64,000 bases of DNA from Paraspadella gotoi. Its lineage: Eukaryota > Chaetognatha. The notes under the pieces are model-generated. The model searched no databases, was not told the origin of the DNA, and saw nothing but the letters and a program-made list of their open reading frames with translations. Where the stretch lies: the NCBI GenBank assembly GCA_051294375.1, contig CM119267.1, positions 12,281,644 through 12,345,643 on the forward strand, given 5' to 3'. Shown in pieces: positions 1 to 11,794 of the stretch. Each line of letters opens with the position of its first letter. The first letter of the stretch is position 1. The position numbers were made by a program, and so were the translations under genes.

Positions 1-335
1 GAGAGAAAATAAAAATAATTATATGGGTGGATACGAGCTAAAAATATTTGCCTTAAATTTCCCAAACCAGAGACTGACAAGGGAGAATTAAAACCGGTCT
101 AAACTCGAAACACTTCCTCCTTGTCTAATTCGAGTTTGCTCGTACCTAGAAGTACAACACCCACGTTGTTGTCACTCGAATAACCAGAAGTCTATTTTTT
201 TACGGGACTAAAGTTGTAAATTTGTTTCGGTTTACGCCTTAACATCGGGGCTATTTTCTTGATGATCGGTTGAACTGTTATTTGTCCTCTACGTAATATT
301 TTCCTTTTTCGGAGTGTAGTTTATATAAGAGTTTC
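1..335 (+). repeat. Repeat R5, copy 1
   Basis: The same block recurs in the same orientation at about 6,650-7,040 and 9,850-10,190, with many small indels. Near its right end all copies carry a TATA-like run (TATATAAG or close) at about 321-328. The other copies continue into the sequence that precedes the S1 unit, whereas this copy switches at about 336 into the inverted-duplication arm. Function is unknown; the TATA-like run makes it promoter-like but no product is visible. Confidence 0.6.
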
Positions 336-340
336 ATATT

Positions 341-503
341 ATAACCTCTTTTGGAAGTAATAAATATTTTTATTTGTGGAAATAATTTTTTATGCAGTAA
401 GGGAGGTCAATATTAATATTAAAATACTATTTAATGACCAAAAAATATATTTGACATGAAATTAACCGACTTTTCCAAACCGCAGACAATTTTCCATCAA
501 TGA
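341..503 (-). mobile_element. MITE M1, truncated copy
   Basis: The right part of M1 in reverse orientation, ending near the conserved terminal sequence ACAATTTTCCATCA. It is cut at 341, where copy R5 is joined to it. Full copies lie at 14,360-15,288 and 42,843-43,909. Confidence 0.55.
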
Positions 504-1288
504 TATCATTACTTGTTTACAAAAAACCCACAAATTTTTCAAAAACGATTGGGAAAATATAAAAAATGCCACCTTGTAGTCTTTACTAATATAGATAAGG
601 AAAATATTATTTTTGTACCACCAATGGACGGTTATCGGGTTCACTACTTTAACTTATGGATCTCAAATCAGATTTAATTCAGAATCAATTAGTTTAAATA
701 ATTCAAGTAGACTTATTTATTAATCACCAGTCTGGTCCCACAGCAAAAAAAAACCTTTTGCCAATTTACATTCATCCATGACTCTTGTATGGAGAGTACA
801 TGGAACCGGGCAGATCACGTTTCCCGATTTCAATGTTTATTCAGTATTAAAACTTAAAACCGCCGCCATTTTAGCGAACGGCCGTCCACTCGTCTCTATT
901 CCGCCTCCGACCGTCGAAGCGGTGGTATTAAAACTTCTTTTATAACTTCTTCATATAACTAAACCTTTTTATTTTTTACGTTTAATGTTTTTAATTTTTT
1001 TTTCATCAACGGTCTATCCGATCACAATGCAAAAGGCGGCTTTCTAATTCCCGACTTATCTATTCAAAGGCGGCGGGCGCCGACTTTTTTAAATGCTAAT
1101 CCTGGGATTTGGTTTCGCGCTCGTCATCGGTGGTCCGTCATCGTCGACGGGCGTGACCATTGACGATGACGTGACGATAACGATGACAAAAAGACGACAA
1201 AAGATGATTGGGATAATCAAATGGTGATGCGTTACGCATAAAGACAATATTTTGGTTCTTAGTTGTTACTTCGAACGTGAACGTGGGT

Positions 1289-1431
1289 CTTGATGTTGAA
1301 AGGTGCAGGGTCATACTTGTTAAAAGTGATGGAGGATTAACCTACCATAGTCCTGTTTCAAAGTCAGGGGCAGGGATAACTTATTATTAAATGAATGATT
1401 TAACTATTTTATTGGTATTACCAATTTCATG
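1289..1431 (-). repeat. 310-bp unit, partial copy
   Basis: Matches the half of the 310-bp unit that ends in ATTGGT...ACCAATTTCAT. The inverted partner in the other P1 arm is at 13,451-13,608. The remaining half of the unit is absent here, so it is a truncated insertion. Confidence 0.6.
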
Positions 1432-1747
1432 TATTAGTTTTTTCGTGTCTGAAGTTCGCCTCTTCATAATCAAGAAAGTAGGCAAAGGGTTGTTGAGACG
1501 CAACCGAAGTAACGATGCTGACGTTCATCACTCAACTGAAAACCTGAAATGAAATTCGTGGGCGCTGGGTGTGGCGCGATATTCTGCGATCGTAAACTCA
1601 GCACTCGATCTTCACTTGGCAACTCTGATCGTGGTTTCATGTGGCGTCTGATAAATGACTTCGATTTGATTCAACTGACGCTTTAGGAGTAAAAACTAAA
1701 GACAAAAAGTTTTGACTATCGCATCTGCAGCATTATCGCTGTCCTTG

Positions 1748-1858
1748 AAAGAGAGAGAGAGAGCGGAAGAGAGAGAGAGAGAGTAGAGAGAGAGAGAGAG
1801 AGAGAGAGAGACGAGAAGAGAGAAGAGGAGAGAAGAGAAGAGGAGAGAGAGAGAGAGA
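1748..1858 (+). repeat. Interrupted (GA)n microsatellite
   Basis: About 110 bp of GA repeats with short interruptions. The mirror tract, as CT, is at 13,024-13,141. Open frames across both are translations of the repeat. Confidence 0.95.
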
Positions 1859-2401
1859 CATAAAATTTACAGCAAAAGTAACTTTGAAAAATTAATTTCA
1901 GAAAGAAAAACACGAGTGAGTTTCGGTGACTTATATGGATATCGTTAAAAATTACAATATGTCTTGCAATTATTTTCTTCTCTATTAAGGAGATTTGTAT
2001 TTGGAATTAACTAATAAAACCATATGGTAAGTGGCTAATGATGAGGCAGTATAAAATAGTCAATAGTCAGTTGCTTGGAACGATTGTGATATGGCGTTCT
2101 GTAACTTGCGCCGCCGCGATTTTGTAAAAAAGGTACAAGTGTGATAACATTTAAAAGCTCGGCAAAGTCTTTTTCCTTCTTTGTTGATCAGTCGCCTTTG
2201 TCCACGATGAAAGTACGCATTCAGAAACGTGCAACAAAAGTGCAACAGCCCCTGCAAATTTTAAAACGTAAATTAAAAATGAAATAGATAAAACACAAAT
2301 CGACTGCATCAGGTATTCGCATTTTTGAATTCCAAATACAGTGTAAAAAAGGGGATAGTCTATTTACCCCTTCTTCCTTCTCATTTCACCTCCTTCTCAT
2401 T

Positions 2402-3017
2402 AAGGCGTAGTGAAAGTTACATACGAAGATTGTCTAAAAGTCTATTATGACAAACATACATCAGTGAACATTAATTTGTAAAAAAAAATAATTTTATGTT
2501 TTTTTAATTTTCGCAGTCGGCTATATTATTTATAGTCTATCCTTTAAATATAGAAAATTTTCAAATAGGCTTTTCTTAATGTTTGATTGCAGATTTTGAA
2601 TTCCTCGTTCAGTTGATAAAGGAAATATAAATCATTTTACAAAATACTTTCATTAGTGGGTTAAAAAATTTTAAAAAATATATTTAATATATTAGAAAAA
2701 TTTTCAGCTTAAAATATAGCTTTTTCTAATTTTTGACACTTAATGAAGGAATTTTTTAAAAAAGAGTTATATTTCTTGTTATCAACATTTTTATGACGAT
2801 CCAAATCTGCAAAAAAAATCTTTAGAAAAAACTGTTTGAAATTTTAACATTATTGGTTTAGTACTAGTATTAAAGTATTGGCTACTGCGTTAATTGTAAA
2901 ATTTAATTCTTAAATTTTTTTATTACATAAATGTTTTATTAGTTATAGTATTGTTCATTCCTCACGTTTTAGGGAATTTTTAATTAAAGTTAAATTTAGC
3001 AATTTTACGTACGCCTT
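2402..3017 (+). mobile_element. MITE M2 (AAGGCGTA ends)
   Basis: AT-rich element of about 616 bp, no coding capacity. Left end AAGGCGTAGTGAAAG, right end the inverse ACGTACGCCTT, with TA on both outer sides. The related block at 6,650-9,156 has the flanks joined without it (about 8,640-8,722), which is direct evidence that this is an insertion. Other family members: 11,795-12,455, 36,284-37,095, 44,285-44,684, 47,449-48,613, 55,891-57,092. TA flanks suggest a Tc1/mariner-mobilised non-autonomous element; this is inference. Confidence 0.7.
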
Positions 3018-3306
3018 ACTCCTCATCCTCCTCCCAGGGATTTGGGCGCGTTCTTCGATGTTCAGTTCCACCTTCTCGTCTCTTCTCCTACTAGTTTCTC
3101 CCCTTTTTACCCTCATGATTCTTCTCGCCGTATGATTTTCCTACGGTCAATATAGTATTTTCCACGCATTCTGTGTGCTAATATTTCTGAATCATTATTT
3201 ATTTAAAATATAGGGGAAACACATAGGGAAAACAGCCTAGATTATTGTCAAGTTTTATTTTCAAGAACGGGCTCCGACTTACAGAAAGCTTCATTAATAA
3301 GAATGA

Positions 3307-3843
3307 GTACCCCTTTTTTGTGACCAGAATTGTGTCTACCAGACTACTGATTGAATTTCGATGAAATTTTTACAATGAGGTCCTTAATGACGATTTATAA
3401 AATGGGAACTATCGAGGCGATTAGACATATTCCAACCCCTGTGGGGCCAAAAAACAAAAAAATTTTTTTTTATTTTGAAATTTTTAGTTTCGCATCAGGT
3501 GCTTGACGTTTGCTTAAACATATCAAACATCGAAACTAAAATTGACAAATTTTCAATAATTAAGCAAAGTTTAAGATGCATGGTTCAGCTTCTTTAATTC
3601 AATTTTCCCAAATTATTCAAACTGACTTGAACTGCATGATCTTTTATTACATGTTTTTGCCTTTATGGTGTGATCCCTCCGGGGCCCCATTATCTTGGCT
3701 CAGGGTCAAATATTGAAAGTCGCCTCGATAGTTCTATTTGTATTCACACTAAAATTCACACTAAAAATATTCAAACTAAATTTCAATAAATTTTGGTCCA
3801 AGTAGTTTTCCCGGAGTGTGTTCTGGTCACAAAAAAAGGGTAC
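3307..3843 (+). mobile_element. MITE M3 (GTACCCCTTTTTTGTGACC ends)
   Basis: About 540 bp bounded by inverted repeats. The left end GTACCCCTTTTTTGTGACC and the right end, read inversely, share this start and then align loosely for about 100 bp through ACTATCGAGGCGA. The centre is AT-rich and non-coding. It sits directly beside S1 in every copy. TA lies outside the right end. Other copies: 4,614-4,973 (cut by a gap), 7,826-8,403 and 10,913-11,482. Confidence 0.65.
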
Positions 3844-3845
3844 TA

Positions 3846-4110
3846 ATCAACGGGGAGGTAGCCTGTGATACCCGGGCGCGGGTATCTCGACCAACTGCGT
3901 AGGGCGCGGACCCTCACGTGACCCGCCTCCTGTCGACTGGCATTTATTATACCGGCACCGTCACATTTAAGCAAGAACGGAGATCCCAGGATTGCAACCC
4001 AGGACGCAAGGATGGAATGAGAGAAATTTAGCCTCTCAGCCGTTGAGACGAGGCTTGAGGACGGACGCAGCTTGAGCAGCTTTAACGTCTTGCCTGCCAC
4101 AGTAGCCTGC
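3846..4110 (-). mobile_element. SINE-like unit S1, minus copy
   Basis: GC-richer 260-bp unit read on the minus strand. An A-box-like ACGGCTGAGAGGCTAA is followed about 45 bp later by a B-box-like GGGTTGCAATCC; other copies read GGGTTCAATC or GGGTTCCAATCC, nearer the tRNA consensus. This spacing and order fit a tRNA-derived RNA polymerase III promoter. No anticodon arm or full cloverleaf can be drawn, so it is not a tRNA gene. It always abuts M3. Confidence 0.45.
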
Positions 4111-4613
4111 TTTATAATATGATTCCTGTTGTTATATTAATTAGCAAGTACAGTTACTTACTCTTGATTATTTATTTTATTTTAAAAAAACCCAATATTC
4201 TTACACATTCGGTTTGATGCCGGTTGAATGTCCCTAGGCGACGCCTCCTCTGCGCGCTTGACTTTTCCAACGTTCCATCGTTATCTTCTTCGAAGAGAAA
4301 CGTGTGGCCAATTCAGGTCTGGTTCTATGGGGCGCGCTTGCGGGAGCGACGCCACGCCGAGAAAGCGATAGACACCATCAGCCATATTAGAGCGCATTTG
4401 TTTCTCGCTCAGAGTATTTTGTGTTCATTGTGAAAATCGCGATTTAGTCGCAAGCTTGAGGGTATCAATTTTTTAAAAGTCGAAGAGGTTTGGACTTTAA
4501 ATTAAAAATAAAATTACTAATGATGCACGAAATGGCTACAATATGANNNNNNNNNNNNNNNNNNNNNNNNNTACCCCGCGCCCCGGGTATCACAGGCTAT
4601 CCTCCCGTTGATA

Positions 4614-4973
4614 TAGTACCCCTTTTTTGTGACCAGAACACACTCCGGGAAAACTACTGGACCAAATTTATTGAAATTTAGTTTGAATATTTAGTGTGAA
4701 TTTAGTGTGAATACAAATAGAACTATCGAGGCGAATTTCAATATTTGACCCCTGAGCCAAGATATGGGGCCCCGGAGGGATCACCCATAAAGGCAAAACA
4801 TGGTCAAAAAAGATCAGCAGTTCAAGTCAGTTTTGGAATAATTTGGGAAAATTGGAATTAAAAACCTGAACCATGCATCTTCAAACTATGCTTAATTATT
4901 GAAAATTTGTCAATTTTAGTTCGATTGTTTTTGATATGTTTAAAACGTCAATGCACCTGATGCGACTAAAAAA
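4614..4973 (+). mobile_element. MITE M3, copy cut by a gap
   Basis: Begins TAGTACCCCTTTTTTGTGACC and proceeds through ACTATCGAGGCGA before ending at the 25-N gap at 4,974-4,998. The short stretch 4,572-4,612 before it is the end of an S1 unit, so S1 and M3 are linked as in the other copies. Confidence 0.6.
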
Positions 4974-4998
4974 NNNNNNNNNNNNNNNNNNNNNNNNN

Positions 4999-5700
4999 GG
5001 CGGGCGGAGGCTCGGCGTATTTAGGACTTCTAAGGTTCCCTAGAATTTGACGCCGGAACGAAAGTTAAACAGTGAAGAAAGGGATTACAAGATCAGCCGG
5101 CGTCAGCCGAATAACGCCGAGATGTCGCCTCGAGACTGCCGGTTTAATTAAATGGGCTGCGACTCTGAGTGGACCTGGGTGTTAAGGCGGGCCAGAATCT
5201 TAACGATATTTTAAAATTTTTTAACAACCAAATTGAACTGTATGCATGTTAGATTTTGATGAATTAATTTTCCTCGTGCAATTTTTAAAAAAGCTTCTTA
5301 TAATATATTAATTATAATATAATATAAAAATGTATTTTGCATAAAATTTTTAAAAAAAGTAAGATAAAGCGTTCAGTACTACAAATTTTTAAAATTGTAA
5401 TGGATAAAATGAGCCCTAAAACTTTTAAAAAGAAATCGATCGTCATTTCATTAACCATTTTATACTTTTTATTAGATTTTCCTAGAAAAATTAATTAAAA
5501 CTTCGATATACTGTAGCCCATTATGCGTCACTTTAGTTTTACGAAATACTAATGCTTAAATAGTAAAAAATTCATTTTTAAAACTCCATTTAAAATTAAT
5601 TTTTAAAAGCGTTTCTGAAAATCAAAATTTAAGACTATGCTACAGACTTTCAAATTGTCTAATATGCTGATCACTAAAACCAGAAAGGTAAATAATTAAT
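4999..5700. other. Unassigned stretch after gap
   Basis: 4,999-5,205 is GC-richer and has no counterpart elsewhere in the window. 5,205-5,700 is AT-rich without open frames or clear inverted repeats. I see no gene in it. Confidence 0.6.
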
Positions 5701-5959
5701 CAAAAATTATAAAAAAAAATTTAAAGAGCGTACAGACAGTTAAAAACGTTATTACGATGAATGAGAGGAGAGATAGAGAGACGAGACGAGATCGATGAGA
5801 CGAGGAGAGCCATAAGAGGAGGGAGAGAGACTGATGCAGAGAGAGAAGAGAGATAACGGACACGACACACGTGGTAGAGAGATGACGAGGAGAGAGGAGA
5901 GAATGGTGCTGCGGTTTATCTCTCGGGGACGTCGGAGAGGTTTTCCAGATAATAAAATT

Positions 5960-7160
5960 CATTTCCCTTTTTCGACAATTGATATTAACACTGAGCGACT
6001 TGTAACAAGGAAGCTTTGTGAAGGGGAGAAGGAGGGGAAAGGGAAAACAAAAAAACAATTGCCGCGTTAATTCGTTGCTAACGCCCAATGTACCAGTTAA
6101 TTCAAATGAAGGAGAAGAATTTAATTTAAGGATTTTGCAGTCAACTTTCCTGATCCTTCGAGAAAAATTAAGAAAATTGAACAAAAAAAATTTAAATTTA
6201 TAAAAAGGAAATATGAGGTCGAAGAGAAGGCTAAGAGGAGGATGGAGTGGGGCGACAACGCGATTATGCTAGAGAAGCATGAAGGCGATGAGACATTAAT
6301 TAAGAAAATCGCCCACGAGACGACGACGACGACGACGACGACAGATTGACGATGTCGACGCACGTCAAAGATTTCATGACACACAACGCAGCGTTTAGAA
6401 ATGGAATTGAGGTGATGCTCATGCGGCGGCTATCTAATGGATTGATGAACTAGATTTATTATCGTTACTAAATTATTACAGCATAAAATTAATTTCTCTA
6501 TTGTCTTGGCCTATTCTAAGCTTATTCGCTACTCATAATTTAATTATTTAAATGTAAAGAGAAATTAAAGACGATTAGATAAAATAAGACGACAACTTCG
6601 TCGCCAGTCCAAAGAAAATATAATACGGAGATGAAAATAAAAGCATAAGATTATATGGCCGTGAGCGATACGAGCCTAAAAATAGTTATGCGCTTAAATT
6701 TCCCAAACGCAGAGACTGCCACGAACGGTACTAGAGAATTAAAACCAGATATACTTCGGCTCAGTCCTTAAACTCTCACTCGATACCAGCTCTCTGCTTC
6801 GTCTAATCTCGAGTTTTGCCATTCGTACCTATGAAGTACAACACCCACGTTGTTTGTTCGACTCAGAATAACCAGAGTCTATTTTTATACGTGTACTAAA
6901 GTGTGTAAATTTTTCGGTTTACGCCCTTAAACATCAGTGGCTATTTTCTTGATGATCGTGTTGAACCTGTTATTTGTCTTCTACGTAATAGTTTTCCTTT
7001 TTCGGAGTGTAGTTTAGTATAGAGTTTTCATCATTGTAGCATGTTCGGTGCATCATAGTCAGAATGATTTATTTTCATATTTAAAGATCAAGACGCTACT
7101 TCGACTTTTTTAAAAAATGATACCTCGAAGCTATCGAGCTAAATTCGCGTATTCACAGAT
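5960..7160 (+). repeat. Direct-repeat block, copy 1 (with R5)
   Basis: Matches 9,190-10,330 in the same orientation, from a purine-rich stretch (GAAGGGGAGAAGGAGGGG) through CAACTTCGTCGCCAGTC and R5. The short open frames in the purine-rich half are Lys/Arg-rich, are not preserved between copies, and are not called as genes. Confidence 0.65.
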
Positions 7161-7509
7161 GAACAGCAAAATACTTGAGCCCCGAGAAAACAATGCCCGC
7201 CTTAATAATTGGCTCGGATAGGTGTCTATCGGCTCTCGGCGTGGCGTCGCTCCCGGCTAGCGCCGCCTCGATAGGACCCACAGAGCCTGATTGGCCCACA
7301 CGTTCTCTTCGAAGAAGAAGAAACGCATGGAAGCGTGTGAAAGAGTCAAGCGCCAGAGTGAGCGTCGCCTAGGGACACAACCGGCCACAGACGAATGCTG
7401 CTTAAGAAATAATTGGGGTTTTTTTTTAAAATTAAAATAAATCAATCAAAGTAGTAACTGTACTTGGCTATCATTCGAATACGTACCAAGGTAATCATTA
7501 TTATAAAAT

Positions 7510-7820
7510 GAGGTACTGTGGGCCAGAGACTGAAATAGGCTGCCTCCATCGTTGCTGTTCGCATCGCTCAGCCTGCCGTCTCAATGGCTGAGACCAGCGA
7601 CTAAAATCAATCTGCATTCCATCCGTGCGTCCCGGGTTCCAATCCCCTGGAGTATCCCGAGTTTGGCCCTTAGCACGATGCTTCTGACGGTGCCGGCTTA
7701 TAAAAATGCCTCAGTGAGCAGGAGGCGGTCAGCTGAGGGTCCGCATGCCCCTCGCCAGGTTTGGTGAATACCGCGGCGCCCCGGGTATGCATCATGGTAT
7801 CCTCCCGCTTCGAGCTATAG
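7510..7820 (+). mobile_element. SINE-like unit S1, plus copy
   Basis: Noisy copy. B-box-like CGGGTTCCAATCCCC at about 7,633-7,647, downstream of CAATGGCTGAGACC (A-box-like). It runs into M3 at 7,826, the same arrangement as the other copies. Confidence 0.45.
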
Positions 7821-7825
7821 TACCC

Positions 7826-8403
7826 CTTTTTTGCTGACCAGCAACCACACTCGGGAAAACACTGGCACCCAAATTTATGAAATCTTAGTTTGAATTATTT
7901 TAGTTGTGAATTTAGTCGTGAATCAAAATTAGAACTACGAGGCGAAGTTCAATATTTGCACCCCTGATGCGCAAGATAAGGGATATGGGGCTCCGGAGGG
8001 ATCAACCCATAGAATGGCACAAACATGGTGCAAGAAGAGATCAGCAAGTATCACAAAGTCAGTTTTGTAGAAAATTCTGCGGAAAATGGAATTTAAAATA
8101 CCTGAACCGAATCAATCTTCAAAACTAGCTATAATTATTGAAAATTGTCAATTTTAGTTCGATGTTTTTGATATGTTGTTAAAACGTCAATGCCACCTTG
8201 ATGCGACTAAAAAATTTCAAAAAACATAAAAAACCATTTTTTGTTTTTTTGGCCCCACAATGGAGGTTTGACATATTTAAATTCCCTCGATAGTTCCATT
8301 TATATTCGTCATTAGACAGCTGCATTAAGTAAAATTACATGAAATTCAATCAGTTTAGTTCTTTGGATAGGAATCAGATTGCTGGTCACAAAAAAGGGCG
8401 TAC
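7826..8403 (+). mobile_element. MITE M3, noisy copy
   Basis: Both ends are recognisable: TAGTACCCCTTTTTTGCTGACC at the left and, inverted, GGTCACAAAAAAGGGCGTAC at the right. Several one-base insertions relative to 3,307-3,843. Confidence 0.6.
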
Positions 8404-8639
8404 CTCATTTTATAATATGAAGCTTTCTGTAATCGGGAGCCGTTCTTGAAAAATAAAACTTGACAAATAATTCTAGTGCTGTTTTCTCTATGTGTTTTCC
8501 CCTATATTTTAAATAATATTTGATTCAGAAATATACACAAGAATGCGTGAAAATAATATATTGACTGTAGGAAAATCTATACGGCAACAAAATCATGAGG
8601 GTAAAAAAGGGGAGAAACTAGTAGGAGAAGAGAGAGAAG

Positions 8640-8722
8640 GTGAACTGAACCTCGAGAACGCGGCCCCGAATCTCTAGGAGAAAGGATGAAGAGGAGGTGA
8701 ATGAGAAGGAGAGGGGTAATAG
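8640..8722. other. Empty site for MITE M2
   Basis: Here the two flanks of M2 (compare 2,330-2,401 and 3,018-3,060, inverted) are contiguous: the stretch from GGTGAACTGAACCTCGAG to GGGGTAATAGACTATCCCC has no AAGGCGTA element between. The junction is blurred by small indels, so the exact target duplication cannot be read. Confidence 0.6.
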
Positions 8723-9181
8723 ACTATCCCCTTTTACACTGTATTGGAAATCAAAAAATGCGAATACCTGATGCAGTCGATTGTTTTATCTATTTCTTTT
8801 TAATTTACGTTTTAATATATTGCAGGGGCTGTTGGCACTTTTGTTGCACGTTTCCTGAATGCGATACTTTCATCGTGGACAAAGGCGACTTCAACAAAGA
8901 AGGAAAAAGACTTTGCCGAGCTTTTAAATGTAATCACACTTGTACCTTTTTTACCAAAATCGGCGCGGCGCAAGTTCACAGAACGTCCATATCACAAGTC
9001 GTTCCAAGCAACTGATATTGACTTATTTTTTACTGCCTCATCATTAGCCACTTACCATATGGTTTATTAGTTAATTCCAAATACAAATCTTCCTTAATAA
9101 GAAGAAATAATTGCAAGACATATTGTATTTTTACGATACCATAAAGTCACACCGATNNNNNNNNNNNNNNNNNNNNNNNNN

Positions 9182-10330
9182 AAAAAAAGAGAGAGATTTT
9201 TTCGAAATTGAATTTAACGAGCGACTGTAAAAAGGAAGCTTTTGTGAAGGGGAGAAGGAGGGGAAGGGAAAATCCAAAAACAATTGCGGATAGATTTCGT
9301 AGTAATCGCAATCACAGTTTAATTCAAATTGAAGGAAGAGAATTAATTAAGGATTTGGAAGTCAACTTCTCTGATCCTTCGAGAAAAACTTTAAGAAATT
9401 GACAAAAAGTTTACAACATTTAATAAAGGAAAAGTTAGGCGGAAGGAGAAGGAAGAAGGAGGAATGGAGTGGGGAACCAACGCGATTAATGCAAAGAGAA
9501 GATAAGGCAGAGAAATTAATTAAGAAATCGCCCGACAGAACGACGACCGACCGACGAACGCACGATGTCGACGACGTCAAAGATTTTCAGTGATCAACCA
9601 CACGCCAGCGTAGAGAATGGGACAATGTGAGGTGATGCCTCATCGGGGGGCTAATCCCTAACGTGATGTATGACTAGATTTTAATCGGTACCTAATATTA
9701 GGTAAAATTTAATTTTCATTGTCTTGGGTATTCTAAGCTTTAATCATTAATGTACTTATTTAAATGTAAGAGTAAATAAAGAGTTAATAATCAAGACAGC
9801 AACTTCGTCGCCAGTCAAAGAAATAAAATAGTGAAGAGAAAATAAAAAATTAATGTGATACTGAAGCTAAAATATTTGCCTTAAATTTCCCCAACACCAG
9901 AGAGCTGACACAGGGACGACCACTTAACCGGCTCTAAACTCGAAACACTTCTCCTTGTCTAATTCGAGTTTGCTCGTGACTCCAGCAAGTACAACCACCC
10001 ACGTTGTGTCACTCGAATAACCAGAAGTCTATTTTTTACGGGACTAAGGTTGTAAATTTGTTTCGTTTAACGGCCTTAACATTCGCGCGGGCTATTTCTT
10101 GATGATAACGGTTGAACTGTTTATTTGTCCTCTTACGTATATTTTCCTTTTTCGGAGTGTAGTTTTATATAAGAGTTTTCATAATTGTAGCATTTCGTGA
10201 TCATTAGTAATTTTATTTTTATTAAATCAAACCTTTCTCTCGAGCTTCTGTAAAAAATTGAAGTACCCTTGCAAGCGTGTTCGACTAAATTCAGCGATTG
10301 CACATGACACAGCGAGAAATATCTGAGCCG
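9182..10330 (+). repeat. Direct-repeat block, copy 2 (with R5)
   Basis: Second copy of the 5,960-7,160 block. It begins immediately after the 25-N gap at 9,157-9,181 and leads through R5 (TATATAAG at about 10,150) into the S1/M3 cluster that forms the right arm of P1. Confidence 0.65.
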
Positions 10331-10639
10331 AGAAACAACAATGCGCCTAATATGGCTGATGGTGTTACGCTCTCGTGCGTGGCGTCGTCTCCCGCAGCCG
10401 CGCCCATAGAACCAGACTGATTGGCCAAACACGTTGTCTCTCGAAGAAGATAACGATGGAGACGTTGGAAAAGTCAAGGCGTCCAGACGGAGGCGGTCGC
10501 CTAGGGACATCAACCGGCTCACACCGAATGTGTAAGAATAAATTGGGTTTTTTTAAAATAAAATAATAATCAAGAGTAAGTAACTGGTAGCTTGTAATTA
10601 ATATAAACGAGCGAACGACTCATATTATATAAGCAGGGT

Positions 10640-10905
10640 ACGTTGTGGCAGGCAAGACGTTAAAGCTGCCAAGCTCGTCCGTCCGTCAAGCCTCGTCTCA
10701 ACGGCTGAGCAGGCTAATTCTCTCATTCCATCCGTGCGGTCCTGGGTTCAATCGCTGGGTCTGGCCGTTCTTGCTTAAATGTGACGGTGCGGTATAAAAA
10801 TTGGCCAGTCGACTTAGGAGGCGGTCACGTGAGGGTCCGCAGCGCGCCTACCGCAGTTGGTCGAGTATAGCCACCGCCGCCCGGGTATCACAGCTATCCT
10901 CCTTC
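10640..10905 (+). mobile_element. SINE-like unit S1, plus copy
   Basis: Contains CTCAACGGCTGAGC (A-box-like) and CCTGGGTTCAATCGC (B-box-like) about 45 bp apart. A conserved tail (CACGTGAGGGTCCGC) follows, then M3. Confidence 0.45.
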
Positions 10906-10912
10906 CGTTGAT

Positions 10913-11482
10913 TAGTACCGCTTTTTTGGTGACGCGGAGAACACACTCGGGAAACTCTTGGACAAATTTATTGAAATTTAGTTTGAATATTTTTAGTGTT
11001 GAATTTGAGTGTGAAAATACAAATAGAACTATCGAGGCGATTTTCAATATTTGACCGCTGAGCCAAGATAATGGGGCCCCGAGGGATCACCCATAAAGTG
11101 CAAAAACATTGGTAATCACACAAGATCAGCATGTCATATGTTCAGTTTTTGAATGAGATGGTGGGAAATTGAATTAAAAAGCTGAACCATCATCTAGAAC
11201 TTGGTGCTTAATTATATGATTAATTTGTTCAATTTTAAGTTCGATTGTTTTGACTATGTTTAACAAACGCTCAAGTGCACGCTGATGCGAAACCTACAAA
11301 AATTATCAAAATAAATAAAAAACATTTTTTTGTTTTTTTGGCCCCACAGGGGTTGAATATGTTAAATCGCCTCGATAGATTCCATTATTATAATCGTCAT
11401 TAAGGACCCATTGTAACAAATTTCATCGAAATTCAATCAGTAGTCTGGTAGGTAACAGATTCTGGTCACAAAAAAGGGGTAT
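10913..11482 (+). mobile_element. MITE M3, copy in right arm
   Basis: Left end TAGTACCGCTTTTTTGGTGAC, right end inverted GGTCACAAAAAAGGGGTA. Internal ACTATCGAGGCGA motifs lie near both ends as in the first copy. Confidence 0.6.
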
Positions 11483-11794
11483 CTCCATCTTATATAATGA
11501 AAGGCTTTCTGTAATCGGGAGCCGTTCTTGAAAATAAAAACTTGACAATAATTCTTAGGCTGTTTTCCCCTATCGTGTTTCCTCCTCATACTTCTCCTAA
11601 ATAATATCGATTCAGAAATAATAGCACACAAGAACTGCGTGGAAAATACATATATTGACTGTATGCGACAATCTTAATACGGCGAGAAGAATCATGAGGG
11701 AGAAAAGGGGGAGAAACTAGTAGGATGAAAGAGAGAAGGTGGAACTGAACATCGAAGAACGCGCCTCCCAAATCCCTGGGAGGAGGATGAGGAG

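Larger units (their letters stand above)
341..4546 (+). repeat. Left arm of inverted duplication P1
   Basis: This 4.2-kb stretch is matched, reverse-complemented, by 10,200-14,545. Landmarks in order: M1 end, the partial 310-bp unit, a GA tract, M2, M3, S1, and a segment ending at the gap at 4,547. The copies differ by frequent one-base indels and few clean substitutions, a pattern more like uncorrected long-read error than old divergence. Confidence 0.8.

Noticed and set aside
2060-2257. 65-codon minus-strand frame with Cys/Lys/Arg-rich sequence, seen again at 8,701-9,015 and 12,524-12,811
   Set aside because: The copies are the same repeated DNA, so repetition is not independent evidence. 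The frame is broken by indels and no domain is recognisable.
3846-4110. tRNA gene
   Set aside because: Promoter-like boxes are present but no acceptor stem or anticodon arm can be formed.
5696-6184. 162-codon minus-strand frame
   Set aside because: Leu/Ser-rich composition over GA-rich sequence, not preserved in the related block at 9,182-10,330.
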